From JAZDEY01 sp043808325 [NCBI: Candidatus Eiseniibacteriota bacterium] (lineage in GTDB: Bacteria; Arandabacterota; Arandabacteria; Arandabacterales), in contig JAZDEY010000078.1 of NCBI GenBank assembly GCA_043808325.1, positions 1 to 64,000 of the forward strand: a DNA stretch of 64,000 nt. Reading direction: 5' to 3'. The position numbers and the translations under genes were made by a program. Position 1 is the first letter of the stretch. Each line of letters opens with the position of its first letter. The notes under the pieces are model-generated. The model made no database searches, was not told the origin of the DNA, and was given only the letters and a program-made list of their open reading frames with translations. Of the stretch, positions 16,121-23,327 are shown piece after piece.

Positions 16121-17108
16121 CATTCTCCTCAAAAGCAGGACATTCCTCACGCCCGAGTGCAAGCTTAAACCAGAAGAGAACCCCTGCCAGCATATCCCGG
16201 CCGGAAGTTGCCCCAAGGTCCGATAGGCGATCGATGCAGAATCGCATCTTCGCTGGATCGCGACTCGCCAGCGAGCCGACAAGCCCCCGGAGCGGTTCGG
16301 GATAGAACCCTTCGAGAGCCGCCTTGAGCATGAAATAGGATGGCAGTGTAGTCGACCGGATCAAGGGCCGCATCGCGGCAACAAGATCGTCGATGAGCCC
16401 CTCTCCGGGCAACACATCCGTGCCGGCGAAGCAATGGGCCGCGGCGACGAAGCCCGTGACGAAATCGTCTCCCGAGGGCGTGAGGCCAAATCCCAGGCCT
16501 ATAGCAGGTCCGAGTGCAGCCGCGAGCCGATCGGCCGACTGCGCTTGCCACGCGGCCACGATATCGTTAAGAATGTCGTCAATCCGGGCGCCGAGCAGTG
16601 AACGCAGATCGGTGTCCTGCCCCGGCGCCAGCGCCACCGCTCGAGTCGCAAGCACCCTCGCCAGAAAAAGCGACTGGCCGGGGCATGCTCGAGCGAGCAC
16701 GCGAAGCTCCCGGAGTGCGGCCGCCGCCGAGCCCCGGGAGAAGTATCCGGTGCGGCCGAGCGCAGCATCCCAGGTGTCGGCGCCTTCAAGCACGATCGCG
16801 ACTCCGCGATCTCCGATCTCTATCAAAGACCTGCTGATCCGCACGCTCTCCCCGGGCGTCGCACACAGGAACGGCACCGCATCAGCACCGACATCGACAA
16901 TGATCGAATACGCATGGAGCGGAACCCCAAGCGGATGCAGACTTACCCAGACGCCTCGCCCACCAATGATATTCACAGTCCGCCTGTAGCAGGAATGCAC
17001 TCTCCACGATTCAGGCTCCGCCGGGAGCGTAGCCGCAACGAAACCGCTTACGCTAAGGGCTCGAAGTGTCAGACCTGAAGAGCGCACATGATCGACTATG
17101 AGTGTCAT
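16101..17108 (-). CDS. DUF2877 protein, AllH (YlbF)-like subunit
   Basis: A 335-residue DUF2877 protein, homologous to E. coli YlbF/AllH. The central signature is GLGFGLTPSGDDFVTGFVAA, with RSTTLPSYFMLKAALEGFYPE near the C-terminal third. AllH is the third component of the oxamate carbamoyltransferase assembly. Start ATG 17108 overlaps the stop of the Mo-hydroxylase large subunit (ATGA), and its own end overlaps the start of the FdrA-like gene, so the hydroxylase and the carbamoyltransferase-like trio are translationally coupled. No membrane segment or signal. This unusually tight coupling is the best evidence that the two enzymes act in one pathway. Confidence 0.88.
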   Translation of the reverse strand: MTLIVDHVRSSGLTLRALSVSGFVAATLPAEPESWRVHSCYRRTVNIIGGRGVWVSLHPLGVPLHAYSIIVDVGADAVPFLCATPGESVRISRSLIEIGDRGVAIVLEGADTWDAALGRTGYFSRGSAAAALRELRVLARACPGQSLFLARVLATRAVALAPGQDTDLRSLLGARIDDILNDIVAAWQAQSADRLAAALGPAIGLGFGLTPSGDDFVTGFVAAAHCFAGTDVLPGEGLIDDLVAAMRPLIRSTTLPSYFMLKAALEGFYPEPLRGLVGSLASRDPAKMRFCIDRLSDLGATSGRDMLAGVLFWFKLALGREECPAFEENDEARIH

Positions 17109-19483
17109 GAGCCGGTCTTTGGTTCGGCCCTGAGCGCCAGGAAGACACGCTCGGGACTCAGCGGGAGCTCGTGAATCCGGAGGCCCGTGGCGTCAAACAG
17201 GGCGTTGCCGATCACCGTAGGCACAGAAATCATCGGGTGCTCGGCGACCCCCCGCGCGCCAAAAGGCCCTTTGTCGTGGGGCGTCTCCACGAAGATCTGA
17301 ATCATCTCGCGCGGGATATCCTTGGCCGTAAGGATCTTGTAGTCGGTAAACGAGCTGTTGAGGAGGTGACCCTTATCATCATATCTATACTCCTCGGCGA
17401 GAGCTGTCCCGATACCCTGCACCCCGCCACCAATCACCTGCGCCCGGGCGAGCGCATCGTTGATCACGCGCCCAACATCGAACGCGGATACCAGCTTCAT
17501 AATCTCGATGTCGCCGGTCGCGGGATCAATCTCAATCTCCACCGCATGGGCGCCATAGGTCCAGTTGAGCGCCGGAAGTCCTTGGCCGGTTTCAGTATCG
17601 AGATTGGTGAGACCCTCGGCGACGTAGCTTCCGCGGCCCACGACCGGGCCCCCTATCGAATTCCCATTGGGGAACTTGTAGCCAAGAACCAAATCCTCAT
17701 ATCGCAGGGCTCTCGCAGGCTCACGCGTGACAAAGACCCGTCCGTCATCGACTTCGAGATCGTCCCGCGAAACCCCGAGCGCCTGCGCGGCAACCGCTTT
17801 CATCTGACTGAGCGCATCCTCAGCGGCCCTCATGATGCACAGGCTACCCATCACGGTCAGGCGGCTCGCAACAGTCTGCCAGTCGTAGGGTCCGTACTCA
17901 GTGTCCCTTCCCCAAACGAAATGAATCTTCTCAAACGGCAGTCGCAGGGCGTAGGCCGCGACCTGACTTAAGGCAGTCGCCGTGCCCTGGCCATAATCGA
18001 CTCCGCTCACCATCACATTGGCGGTAGCATCTTCGTTAAACCTGATGATTGCGCTTGAAGCCGTATTGGGCGGCATCGCAGGGGCCTTGTGGAGCACCGC
18101 AAGCCCCTTGCCCCGCAGCTTGCCTCCACTGCCTCCCTTGCCTCCACTGTCGCCGCGCACCCTGTTCCCGCTCCCACCGCCGCGGCCGTCCCAGTCGATG
18201 GCCTTCGCGACCTCTTCCAGACACTTGCGGACATTGCCGGTATGCTCGGTGATCTTCTCACCGGTTATGGTTGTCGAGCCGGGCCGGAGCAGGTTGATCA
18301 TTCTGAACTCAAGCGGGTCCATGCCCAGGTCCCGCGCCACCATATCCATCTGGGATTCGATCGCCCAGAACATCTCGACGTGTCCGAAACCCCGGTAGGC
18401 GGTGCCGAAAGGCTTGGTGGTGTAGACCGTCAGCGAGTCGATCTTGACATTATCGATGTCGTAGGGGCCCGCCCCCGAATAGCCCGACGCCCGGCCGATG
18501 TTGACGCCGTAATCGGCATAGGCCCCGGCATCCCAGACGTACTCGATCTCCTCGGCAACGATCCTTCCCTCGCGCGTGACGCCGGTCTTGATCCTGCTGT
18601 GAAGACCCTGTCGGCAGGGCAGTGTTATGAACTCCTCGGTCCGCGTGGCAACCAGTCTGACCGGCCGGAAGCCCGCAAACTTGGAGAGCATGACCACCAG
18701 CGGCTCCAGATGAATGCCCGCTTTTCCTCCAAACGCTCCCCCCACGTTGGGCACCATCACTCTTATCCGCGCCTGGGATATGTCGAGGGCAACGCTCAGG
18801 AGATGCCGCACCGCAAAAGGCGACTGAGCCGAAGTCCAGATCTCGATCGCGCCACTGGGCTTCCAGTGCCCGATGCTTGCGTGGGTCTCAAGCGGCGCGT
18901 GCTGTACCTGAGGCGCGTAGAAGGTATTCTCGATCGCCTTGTGGCTCTTGGCGAAGCCCGCCTCGACATCGCCCTTCCTCAAGCGGAAATGATTCGCAAC
19001 ATTGGTGTGATGGATCGGGCAGAAGACGCCCTTGACGCAGTCATAGGTGTGGAGGAATTCGTGAACCAGGGGCGCTTCGGGCTTTATGGCCTCCCGGGCA
19101 TCAAGCACCGGCTCGAGCACCTCGTACTTGACCTTGATCAGGCTCACGGCCTCCTGCGCTACCTCTTCGCTGGTTGCAGCCACCGCAGCCACGGGCTCGC
19201 CGCAGTATCGGACCTTGCCGTCGGCGAGAATCGGCTTATCCACCATATAGAGCCCGACCCGATAGGGAAGATCCTTGCCGGTGAGCACGGCCTTGACCCC
19301 CGGGACACCCTTGGCCCGCTCGATATCTATGCTTACGATCTTAGCGTGAGCATGAGGACTGAGGAGCATCTTGGCATAGAGCATGCCCGGCAGCTTGATG
19401 TCGGCCGTGAAGGTGGCACTGCCCGTCACCTTCTCGACACCATCAATTCGCGGCACGGACTTGCCTATGAGGTCATCCTTCAT
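17105..19483 (-). CDS. Xanthine dehydrogenase-family molybdopterin-binding (large) subunit
   Basis: A 792-residue molybdenum hydroxylase large subunit of the XDH/CO dehydrogenase type. Features: N-terminal a/b-hammerhead domain (GSATFTADIKLPGMLYAKML), MPT-binding NVGGAFGGKAG near 255, GYGQGT-type loop (DYGQGTATALSQVAAYAL), and the C-terminal segment with the catalytic Glu in GVAEHPMISVPTVIGNAL. The family hydroxylates a carbon next to a ring nitrogen or an aldehyde, using water. Residues about 431-460 are a Gly/Arg/Ser-rich low-complexity insertion not typical of the family. It starts at ATG 19483, overlapping the FeS gene stop, and its stop overlaps the AllH-like start. No chaperone (XdhC) or Mo-insertion gene is within the window. 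Substrate not identifiable. Confidence 0.94.
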   Translation of the reverse strand: MKDDLIGKSVPRIDGVEKVTGSATFTADIKLPGMLYAKMLLSPHAHAKIVSIDIERAKGVPGVKAVLTGKDLPYRVGLYMVDKPILADGKVRYCGEPVAAVAATSEEVAQEAVSLIKVKYEVLEPVLDAREAIKPEAPLVHEFLHTYDCVKGVFCPIHHTNVANHFRLRKGDVEAGFAKSHKAIENTFYAPQVQHAPLETHASIGHWKPSGAIEIWTSAQSPFAVRHLLSVALDISQARIRVMVPNVGGAFGGKAGIHLEPLVVMLSKFAGFRPVRLVATRTEEFITLPCRQGLHSRIKTGVTREGRIVAEEIEYVWDAGAYADYGVNIGRASGYSGAGPYDIDNVKIDSLTVYTTKPFGTAYRGFGHVEMFWAIESQMDMVARDLGMDPLEFRMINLLRPGSTTITGEKITEHTGNVRKCLEEVAKAIDWDGRGGGSGNRVRGDSGGKGGSGGKLRGKGLAVLHKAPAMPPNTASSAIIRFNEDATANVMVSGVDYGQGTATALSQVAAYALRLPFEKIHFVWGRDTEYGPYDWQTVASRLTVMGSLCIMRAAEDALSQMKAVAAQALGVSRDDLEVDDGRVFVTREPARALRYEDLVLGYKFPNGNSIGGPVVGRGSYVAEGLTNLDTETGQGLPALNWTYGAHAVEIEIDPATGDIEIMKLVSAFDVGRVINDALARAQVIGGGVQGIGTALAEEYRYDDKGHLLNSSFTDYKILTAKDIPREMIQIFVETPHDKGPFGARGVAEHPMISVPTVIGNALFDATGLRIHELPLSPERVFLALRAEPKTGS

Positions 19484-19977
19484 GTCTCGACTCGCCCTTC
19501 CCCGGCGCGCCCCCGGTAAGCCGCATCCAGAATGGCCTCGATGATGGGTTTATAGCCGGTACACCGGCAGAGGTTGCCCGAGATCGCTTCCTTGACATCA
19601 TCTTCGGTGGGATCGGAATTTCTCATCAACAGGGCGCGCGCCGACATGATCATGCCGGCCGTACAGAAGCCGCACTGAAACCCTGCGTGATCCACGAAGG
19701 CTTGCTGGAGCGGACTTAAATCCCCTTGCCGCGCTTCGCCCTCGATCGTCAAGACCTCGCAGCCGTCCGCCTCGACAGCGAGCACAAGGCAGGAGTTCAC
19801 GGGCTTGCCACTTAGGATTACGGTACAGGCCCCGCACTCACCCTTGCCGCAACCTTCCTTGGTCCCGAGGAGTGCAAGCTGGTCGCGCAGCAGCCTTAAG
19901 AGCGTCCAGTTGTCTTCCACCTGGACCGAGATCTTCTCGCCATTGACAGTTACGCTTATGAGTTTTGCCGGGCTCAT
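19480..19977 (-). CDS. [2Fe-2S] subunit of xanthine dehydrogenase-family enzyme
   Basis: A 165-residue small subunit with both iron-sulphur domains. The plant-ferredoxin type cluster uses Cys43, 48, 51 and 63 (EGCGKGECGACT, NSC); the second cluster uses Cys102, 105, 137 and 139 (QCGFCTAG, LCRCTGY). It passes electrons from the Mo centre to the FAD subunit. It has a start at ATG 19977, 7 bp after the FAD gene, and overlaps the large subunit start by 4 bp. Length and cysteine pattern are normal for the CoxS/XdhC-type small subunits. Cytoplasmic, no signal. Confidence 0.95.
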   Translation of the reverse strand: MSPAKLISVTVNGEKISVQVEDNWTLLRLLRDQLALLGTKEGCGKGECGACTVILSGKPVNSCLVLAVEADGCEVLTIEGEARQGDLSPLQQAFVDHAGFQCGFCTAGMIMSARALLMRNSDPTEDDVKEAISGNLCRCTGYKPIIEAILDAAYRGRAGEGRVET

Positions 19978-19984
19978 ATCCGAT

Positions 19985-20827
19985 CTACGTACGTCCCTTC
20001 TTGCGCATAAGCTTCTCGAGCAGACTTGCGACCAACATCTCAGTCATGTACTGCCTGTAGCGGCCCGAGCCTCGTACGTCGTCTATAGGTGAAATCGACT
20101 CACGGACGATTTTGAGGATCTCATCTCGCTGCCCAAGCCCAAGACCCTCCAGTCTGTGAACCAAGAGCGGCGTCGGAGCGACCGCGCCGAGCGCGACCTT
20201 GACCCCACCGCCCGAGCTCGCCGCGGCGGCGTTCACCACGGCCAGATCGTGCCCCCTTATCCGCGTCCGCTTGGCAGCACCGGACGCGATTCCGGCAGCC
20301 ACCGGAACTACGATCTCGGCTACAAGATCATGCCTCGCGAGGCAGGTCTGTTTGGGGCACGTGAAGAACCCTTTGAGCGGCTCGGCCCGTTCGCCCTGTG
20401 GCGAAAGAACCTTGAGATGCGCATCAAGCACCAGGAGCGGCGGGCCCAGATCGCAGGCAGGCGAGGCATTGCAGAGATTGCCGCCGACAGTTGCCCGGTT
20501 TCTTACCTGGTAGGTGCCCAGCCACGAGGCAGCTTCGCGGAGAGCATCCATCCCTTCCGGCAGATGCTTGTATTCGTGGAGCTCGTTCACGGTAACGCAG
20601 GCCCCGATCCGGAGACAACCGTCCCTCGTCTCGATTCTGCGAAGCTCCGGAATCCGTTTGATGTCTATCAGGTACCTGGTGCTCGGGCCCGCGGCTGCGC
20701 CTTCCTGCATGCCGACCAGGAGGTCGGTCCCACCCGCCAGGATTCGCGCCTCCGGCCCATAATCGGACAGGGCCTTCAGGGCTATCCCTATGGTCGTGGG
20801 CCTCAGATAACCGAATCTCGGAAGCAC
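19985..20827 (-). CDS. FAD-binding (medium) subunit of xanthine dehydrogenase-family enzyme
   Basis: About 280 residues of the CoxM/XdhB type. FAD-binding motifs ARILAGGTDLLVG and TVGGNLCNASPACD are present, followed by the C-terminal CO dehydrogenase-flavoprotein domain. The start is chosen as GTG 20827, which follows GACGAGGAAGTT and begins LPRFGYLRP, the usual N-terminus. An ATG at 20950 would add 41 unsupported residues and run over the divergent promoter and nearly into the gene at 20952. First gene of the minus-strand operon. It transfers electrons to NAD or another acceptor. Possible promoter overlaps the divergent one (TTGAAT-N17-TACGCT, weak). Confidence 0.92.
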   Translation of the reverse strand: MLPRFGYLRPTTIGIALKALSDYGPEARILAGGTDLLVGMQEGAAAGPSTRYLIDIKRIPELRRIETRDGCLRIGACVTVNELHEYKHLPEGMDALREAASWLGTYQVRNRATVGGNLCNASPACDLGPPLLVLDAHLKVLSPQGERAEPLKGFFTCPKQTCLARHDLVAEIVVPVAAGIASGAAKRTRIRGHDLAVVNAAAASSGGGVKVALGAVAPTPLLVHRLEGLGLGQRDEILKIVRESISPIDDVRGSGRYRQYMTEMLVASLLEKLMRKKGRT

Positions 20828-20883
20828 AACTTCCTCGTCGAAAACAGGGCTCGAAACTTGAATCACAGCGCGGAGTAATCCGC

Positions 20884-20912
20884 TTGCAAATCCACGCCGA
20901 ATAGCGTAGATT
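20884..20912 (+). promoter_or_regulatory. Sigma70-type promoter for the GNAT-thiolase-DUF35 genes
   Basis: TTGCAA at 20884-20889 and TAGATT at 20907-20912 with a 17-bp spacer, 40 bp before ATG 20952. It lies between divergent operons. Confidence 0.5.
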
Positions 20913-20918
20913 GAAATT

Positions 20919-20938
20919 CCTTGAGATTCAAGGTTTTT
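20919..20938 (+). promoter_or_regulatory. Mini hairpin with T run in the 5' leader
   Basis: CCTTGA-GAT-TCAAGG (20919-20933) followed by five T's lies between the promoter and the ribosome site (GGAGAGG) of the gene at 20952. It resembles a very short intrinsic terminator or attenuator; the 6-bp stem is weak. Confidence 0.3.
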
Positions 20939-20951
20939 CGGAGAGGCCAAT

Positions 20952-21638
20952 ATGAAACAACTCGAAGAAGTCCTGAGACCGCCCGAGAGGAACCTTCCCC
21001 CTTATCCTCCCAAGTCCATCCTGCTCGCCAGTGGTGAGCGAATGGTGGTGAGACAGGCCGCACGGGAAGAAGTTCCGACTCTGCTCAAGGCCGTCCAGCC
21101 CCTGGTCGGCGTTGCCCGCGACTTTTATGACATCGTGGCTGGCCGAACTTATGCTGAGCTCTTAGGATGGATGCGCTACCGCGTGCGCGACGAGTATTGC
21201 CTGGTCGGCTTGATCGACGGCACGCTCGTGGGTCTGGTGAACGGCCGCTCGCTCAGTAAGAAGATCGGCGTGAGCTACCACACGATCGCCATGAGACGCG
21301 GCCTGCGCGTCGGGGCACATCTCTTCGCGGCCAAGATGGAATACCACATCGAGTATCTTGGCCAGGAAGAGGTCTACATAGTTGCCGAGAGCCCCATAGG
21401 CTTCAGGCGCTGGATGATCGAATATCCGCTTGTGGAGCGGCCCCAGGTCCACCACGAACTCGGCGGTGTGATGTCGTGGGCCCTGACGCGAGATATCTAC
21501 CTCGCGGCCAAGCCCAGGCTGGTGGTGGGTGAGCGCCCGGTCTCAAAGGAGTTGCTCGAGACCGCCGCCGAAATCCGCCTGGTCGGGGAAGAGACCCTTA
21601 TTCAGCAGGTCGCCGGAAAAGCGGAGCAGAAGAAGTAA
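20952..21638 (+). CDS. GNAT-fold acetyltransferase-like protein
   Basis: A 228-residue protein with an N-terminal 35-residue extension, then a GNAT-like fold: VRQAAREEVPTLLKAV, YCLVGLIDGTLVGLVNGR and the acetyl-CoA loop region RRGLRVGAHLFAAKMEYHIE. The motif-A R/QxxGxG/A is degenerate, so activity is plausible but not certain. ATG 20952 has GGAGAGGCCAAT. It heads a plus-strand group with the thiolase-like gene 23 bp downstream and is divergent from the Mo-hydroxylase operon. Substrate unknown; context suggests acyl-CoA chemistry. Confidence 0.65.
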   Translation: MKQLEEVLRPPERNLPPYPPKSILLASGERMVVRQAAREEVPTLLKAVQPLVGVARDFYDIVAGRTYAELLGWMRYRVRDEYCLVGLIDGTLVGLVNGRSLSKKIGVSYHTIAMRRGLRVGAHLFAAKMEYHIEYLGQEEVYIVAESPIGFRRWMIEYPLVERPQVHHELGGVMSWALTRDIYLAAKPRLVVGERPVSKELLETAAEIRLVGEETLIQQVAGKAEQKK

Positions 21639-21661
21639 GAGAAGCAGAAAGGTATCACAAG

Positions 21662-22849
21662 ATGCCGTTCGCGCGAAACGTCTATGTAGTCGGCTGTGCC
21701 ATGACCCGCTTCGGCCGGAGCGAAGGCAGCCTTTTGGACATCATCGAGGAGGCATCGCTTGGAGCGATCGCAGACTCGGGACTGGACGCCACGGCGATCC
21801 GCAGCGTGATCGTTGCCAACATGGGAGCCGGCATTCTGAATCATATGACCGGACTCGGCTCGGCCACCGTGGACCGGCTGAGCCTTTACCCTGCGGCCGC
21901 GGAAGTGGTTGAAAATGGCCCAGCCTCGGGCGGTTCGGCCGCGAAGGTTGGGGCCTGCGCAGTTGCATCCGGCTTGGTGGATGTGGCCCTGGTCGTGGGC
22001 GCCGAGAAGATGCGGGACGTCACCGGCTGGGAATCCACCGATTTCGTGGCAACGCTTTCCCAACCCCAGGTCGAGTATATCTACGGGGTCACGCTGCCAT
22101 CGCTTGCCGGCATGTTCGCGCGGCTCTACATGGAGAAGTACGGCATCGAGCCCAGGCATCTCGCAATGGTTGCCATCAAGAATCACGCCAATGCGCTCAA
22201 GAATCCTTACGCCCACATTCAGCAGGCCATAACCATGGAAGGCATTCTCACGAGGCCCGAGGCCGTAGTGAATAACCCTCCGGTTGCCGAGCCCTTGCGG
22301 ATGTTCGATTGCTGCCCGGTGAGCGACGGCGCAGCTGCCCTCGTTCTCGCGTCGGAAGAGGTTGCAAGGAGATTGCCCCATCGGGTCAGGATTGCCGGAA
22401 TCGGCCAGGCAACCGACACCCACGCGGTTCATGAACGCAAGGACCCAACGGAGCTCACCGCGGTTCGCCTGGCAGCCAAGCAGGCTTTTGACATGGCCGG
22501 CGTTAAGCCCGCCGACGTCGATGTCGCGGAATTGCACGATGCTTTCACCATTCTCGAGATCGCGGAGAGCGAAGAAGTCGGCTTCTTCAAGAAGGGTACC
22601 GGACACGTCGCGCTCGAAAAGGGCGAGACATCCCTCACGGGTAAGCTTCCCATAAATCCATCGGGCGGCCTCAAGGCCAAGGGCCATCCGGTCGGCGCCA
22701 CCGGTGTCGCCCAGCTCGCCGAATTGACGTGGCAACTGCGAGGTGAGGCCGGCGAACGTCAGGTCAAGGGCGCCAAGACCGGGTTCTCCTGTAACTTCGG
22801 GGGATTCGGCAATAACGTTGTGGCTTTTGTGCTCTCCGGGGAAAAGTAG
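21662..22849 (+). CDS. Thiolase-family protein (SCP-x/archaeal type) lacking the nucleophilic Cys
   Basis: A 395-residue thiolase-fold protein of the SCP2/archaeal acetyl-CoA acetyltransferase group. His-bearing motifs HDAFTI and NPSGGLKAKGHPVGATG are intact, as is the C-terminal CNFGGFGNN. The usual nucleophile motif (NACASG) reads ENGPASGG, with Pro87 where the acyl-accepting Cys should be; the codons (GGC CCA GCC) are clear. Either another residue serves, or the protein acts as a non-canonical condensing enzyme or scaffold. It is followed 5 bp later by a DUF35 Zn-ribbon/OB-fold gene, the partner that links thiolases to HMG-CoA synthase or to acyl channels in archaea. Thiolysis or condensation of acyl-CoA is therefore only tentative. 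Confidence 0.88.
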   Translation: MPFARNVYVVGCAMTRFGRSEGSLLDIIEEASLGAIADSGLDATAIRSVIVANMGAGILNHMTGLGSATVDRLSLYPAAAEVVENGPASGGSAAKVGACAVASGLVDVALVVGAEKMRDVTGWESTDFVATLSQPQVEYIYGVTLPSLAGMFARLYMEKYGIEPRHLAMVAIKNHANALKNPYAHIQQAITMEGILTRPEAVVNNPPVAEPLRMFDCCPVSDGAAALVLASEEVARRLPHRVRIAGIGQATDTHAVHERKDPTELTAVRLAAKQAFDMAGVKPADVDVAELHDAFTILEIAESEEVGFFKKGTGHVALEKGETSLTGKLPINPSGGLKAKGHPVGATGVAQLAELTWQLRGEAGERQVKGAKTGFSCNFGGFGNNVVAFVLSGEK

Positions 22850-22854
22850 AAGCG

Positions 22855-23187
22855 ATGAACGATATCAACGGATTCGTGTGCAAAGCCTGCAGCCACAAGA
22901 CCTATCCTCGCCACGCCCGCTGTCCGTCCTGCGGCAAGCGCGAGTTCGACCTGGTTCCACTTGGGCAGAGCGCGACCCTGCTCACTTTCACCCGCGTCCA
23001 CATGCTCTCCCTCGCCTTCACCGAGCGGTTCATTACACTGGGGATAGTCCAGTTTGACAGCGGCTTCCGTGCGCTCGGCAGGCTCCTCGTGAGCGAGCCC
23101 AGGGTGGGCATGAAACTCAAGGCCGAGATCGGGACCGTAAGAGACGACGATGGCGAGAAGGTCGCCGGCCTGTGCTTCACCGCGTGA
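22855..23187 (+). CDS. DUF35 Zn-ribbon/OB-fold acyl-CoA-associated protein
   Basis: A 110-residue protein: rubredoxin-like zinc ribbon (CKACSHKTYPRHARCPSCGK, CxxC-13-CxxC) followed by an OB fold (about residues 35-108). DUF35 proteins bind thiolase-like enzymes and can carry the CoA moiety between active sites. It starts 5 bp after the thiolase-like gene, and the pair is a well-known arrangement. Cytoplasmic. A strong hairpin lies about 80 bp downstream. Confidence 0.92.
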   Translation: MNDINGFVCKACSHKTYPRHARCPSCGKREFDLVPLGQSATLLTFTRVHMLSLAFTERFITLGIVQFDSGFRALGRLLVSEPRVGMKLKAEIGTVRDDDGEKVAGLCFTA

Positions 23188-23265
23188 ACGCCTGCTGATT
23201 GAAACCCACCCACTGCTATGCTGCGAAGCTGCCATGAGAGTCAACGGGCGTAGGTTGATACAGCA

Positions 23266-23293
23266 AGGCGTCGGGTCCAATAGCCCGACGCCT
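23266..23293. terminator. Bidirectional hairpin between convergent genes
   Basis: AGGCGTCGGG and CCCGACGCCT form a perfect 10-bp stem with an 8-base loop, between the DUF35 gene (plus) and the giant secreted protein gene (minus). No strong T run on either side, so termination strength is uncertain. Confidence 0.65.
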
Positions 23294-23327
23294 GCGGTCC
23301 CCGCTAACCTTAGCCAGATGACTATCT

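Noticed and set aside
13060-17108. Complete allantoin-degradation operon
   Set aside because: Only the three AllF/G/H-like subunits are present; allantoinase, allantoicase, ureidoglycolate dehydrogenase and carbamate kinase are not in the window.
18089-19519. 476-codon open frame opposite the Mo-hydroxylase large subunit
   Set aside because: Long antisense frames are expected opposite GC-rich genes; no ribosome site, no recognisable domain, and the minus strand encodes a clear enzyme.
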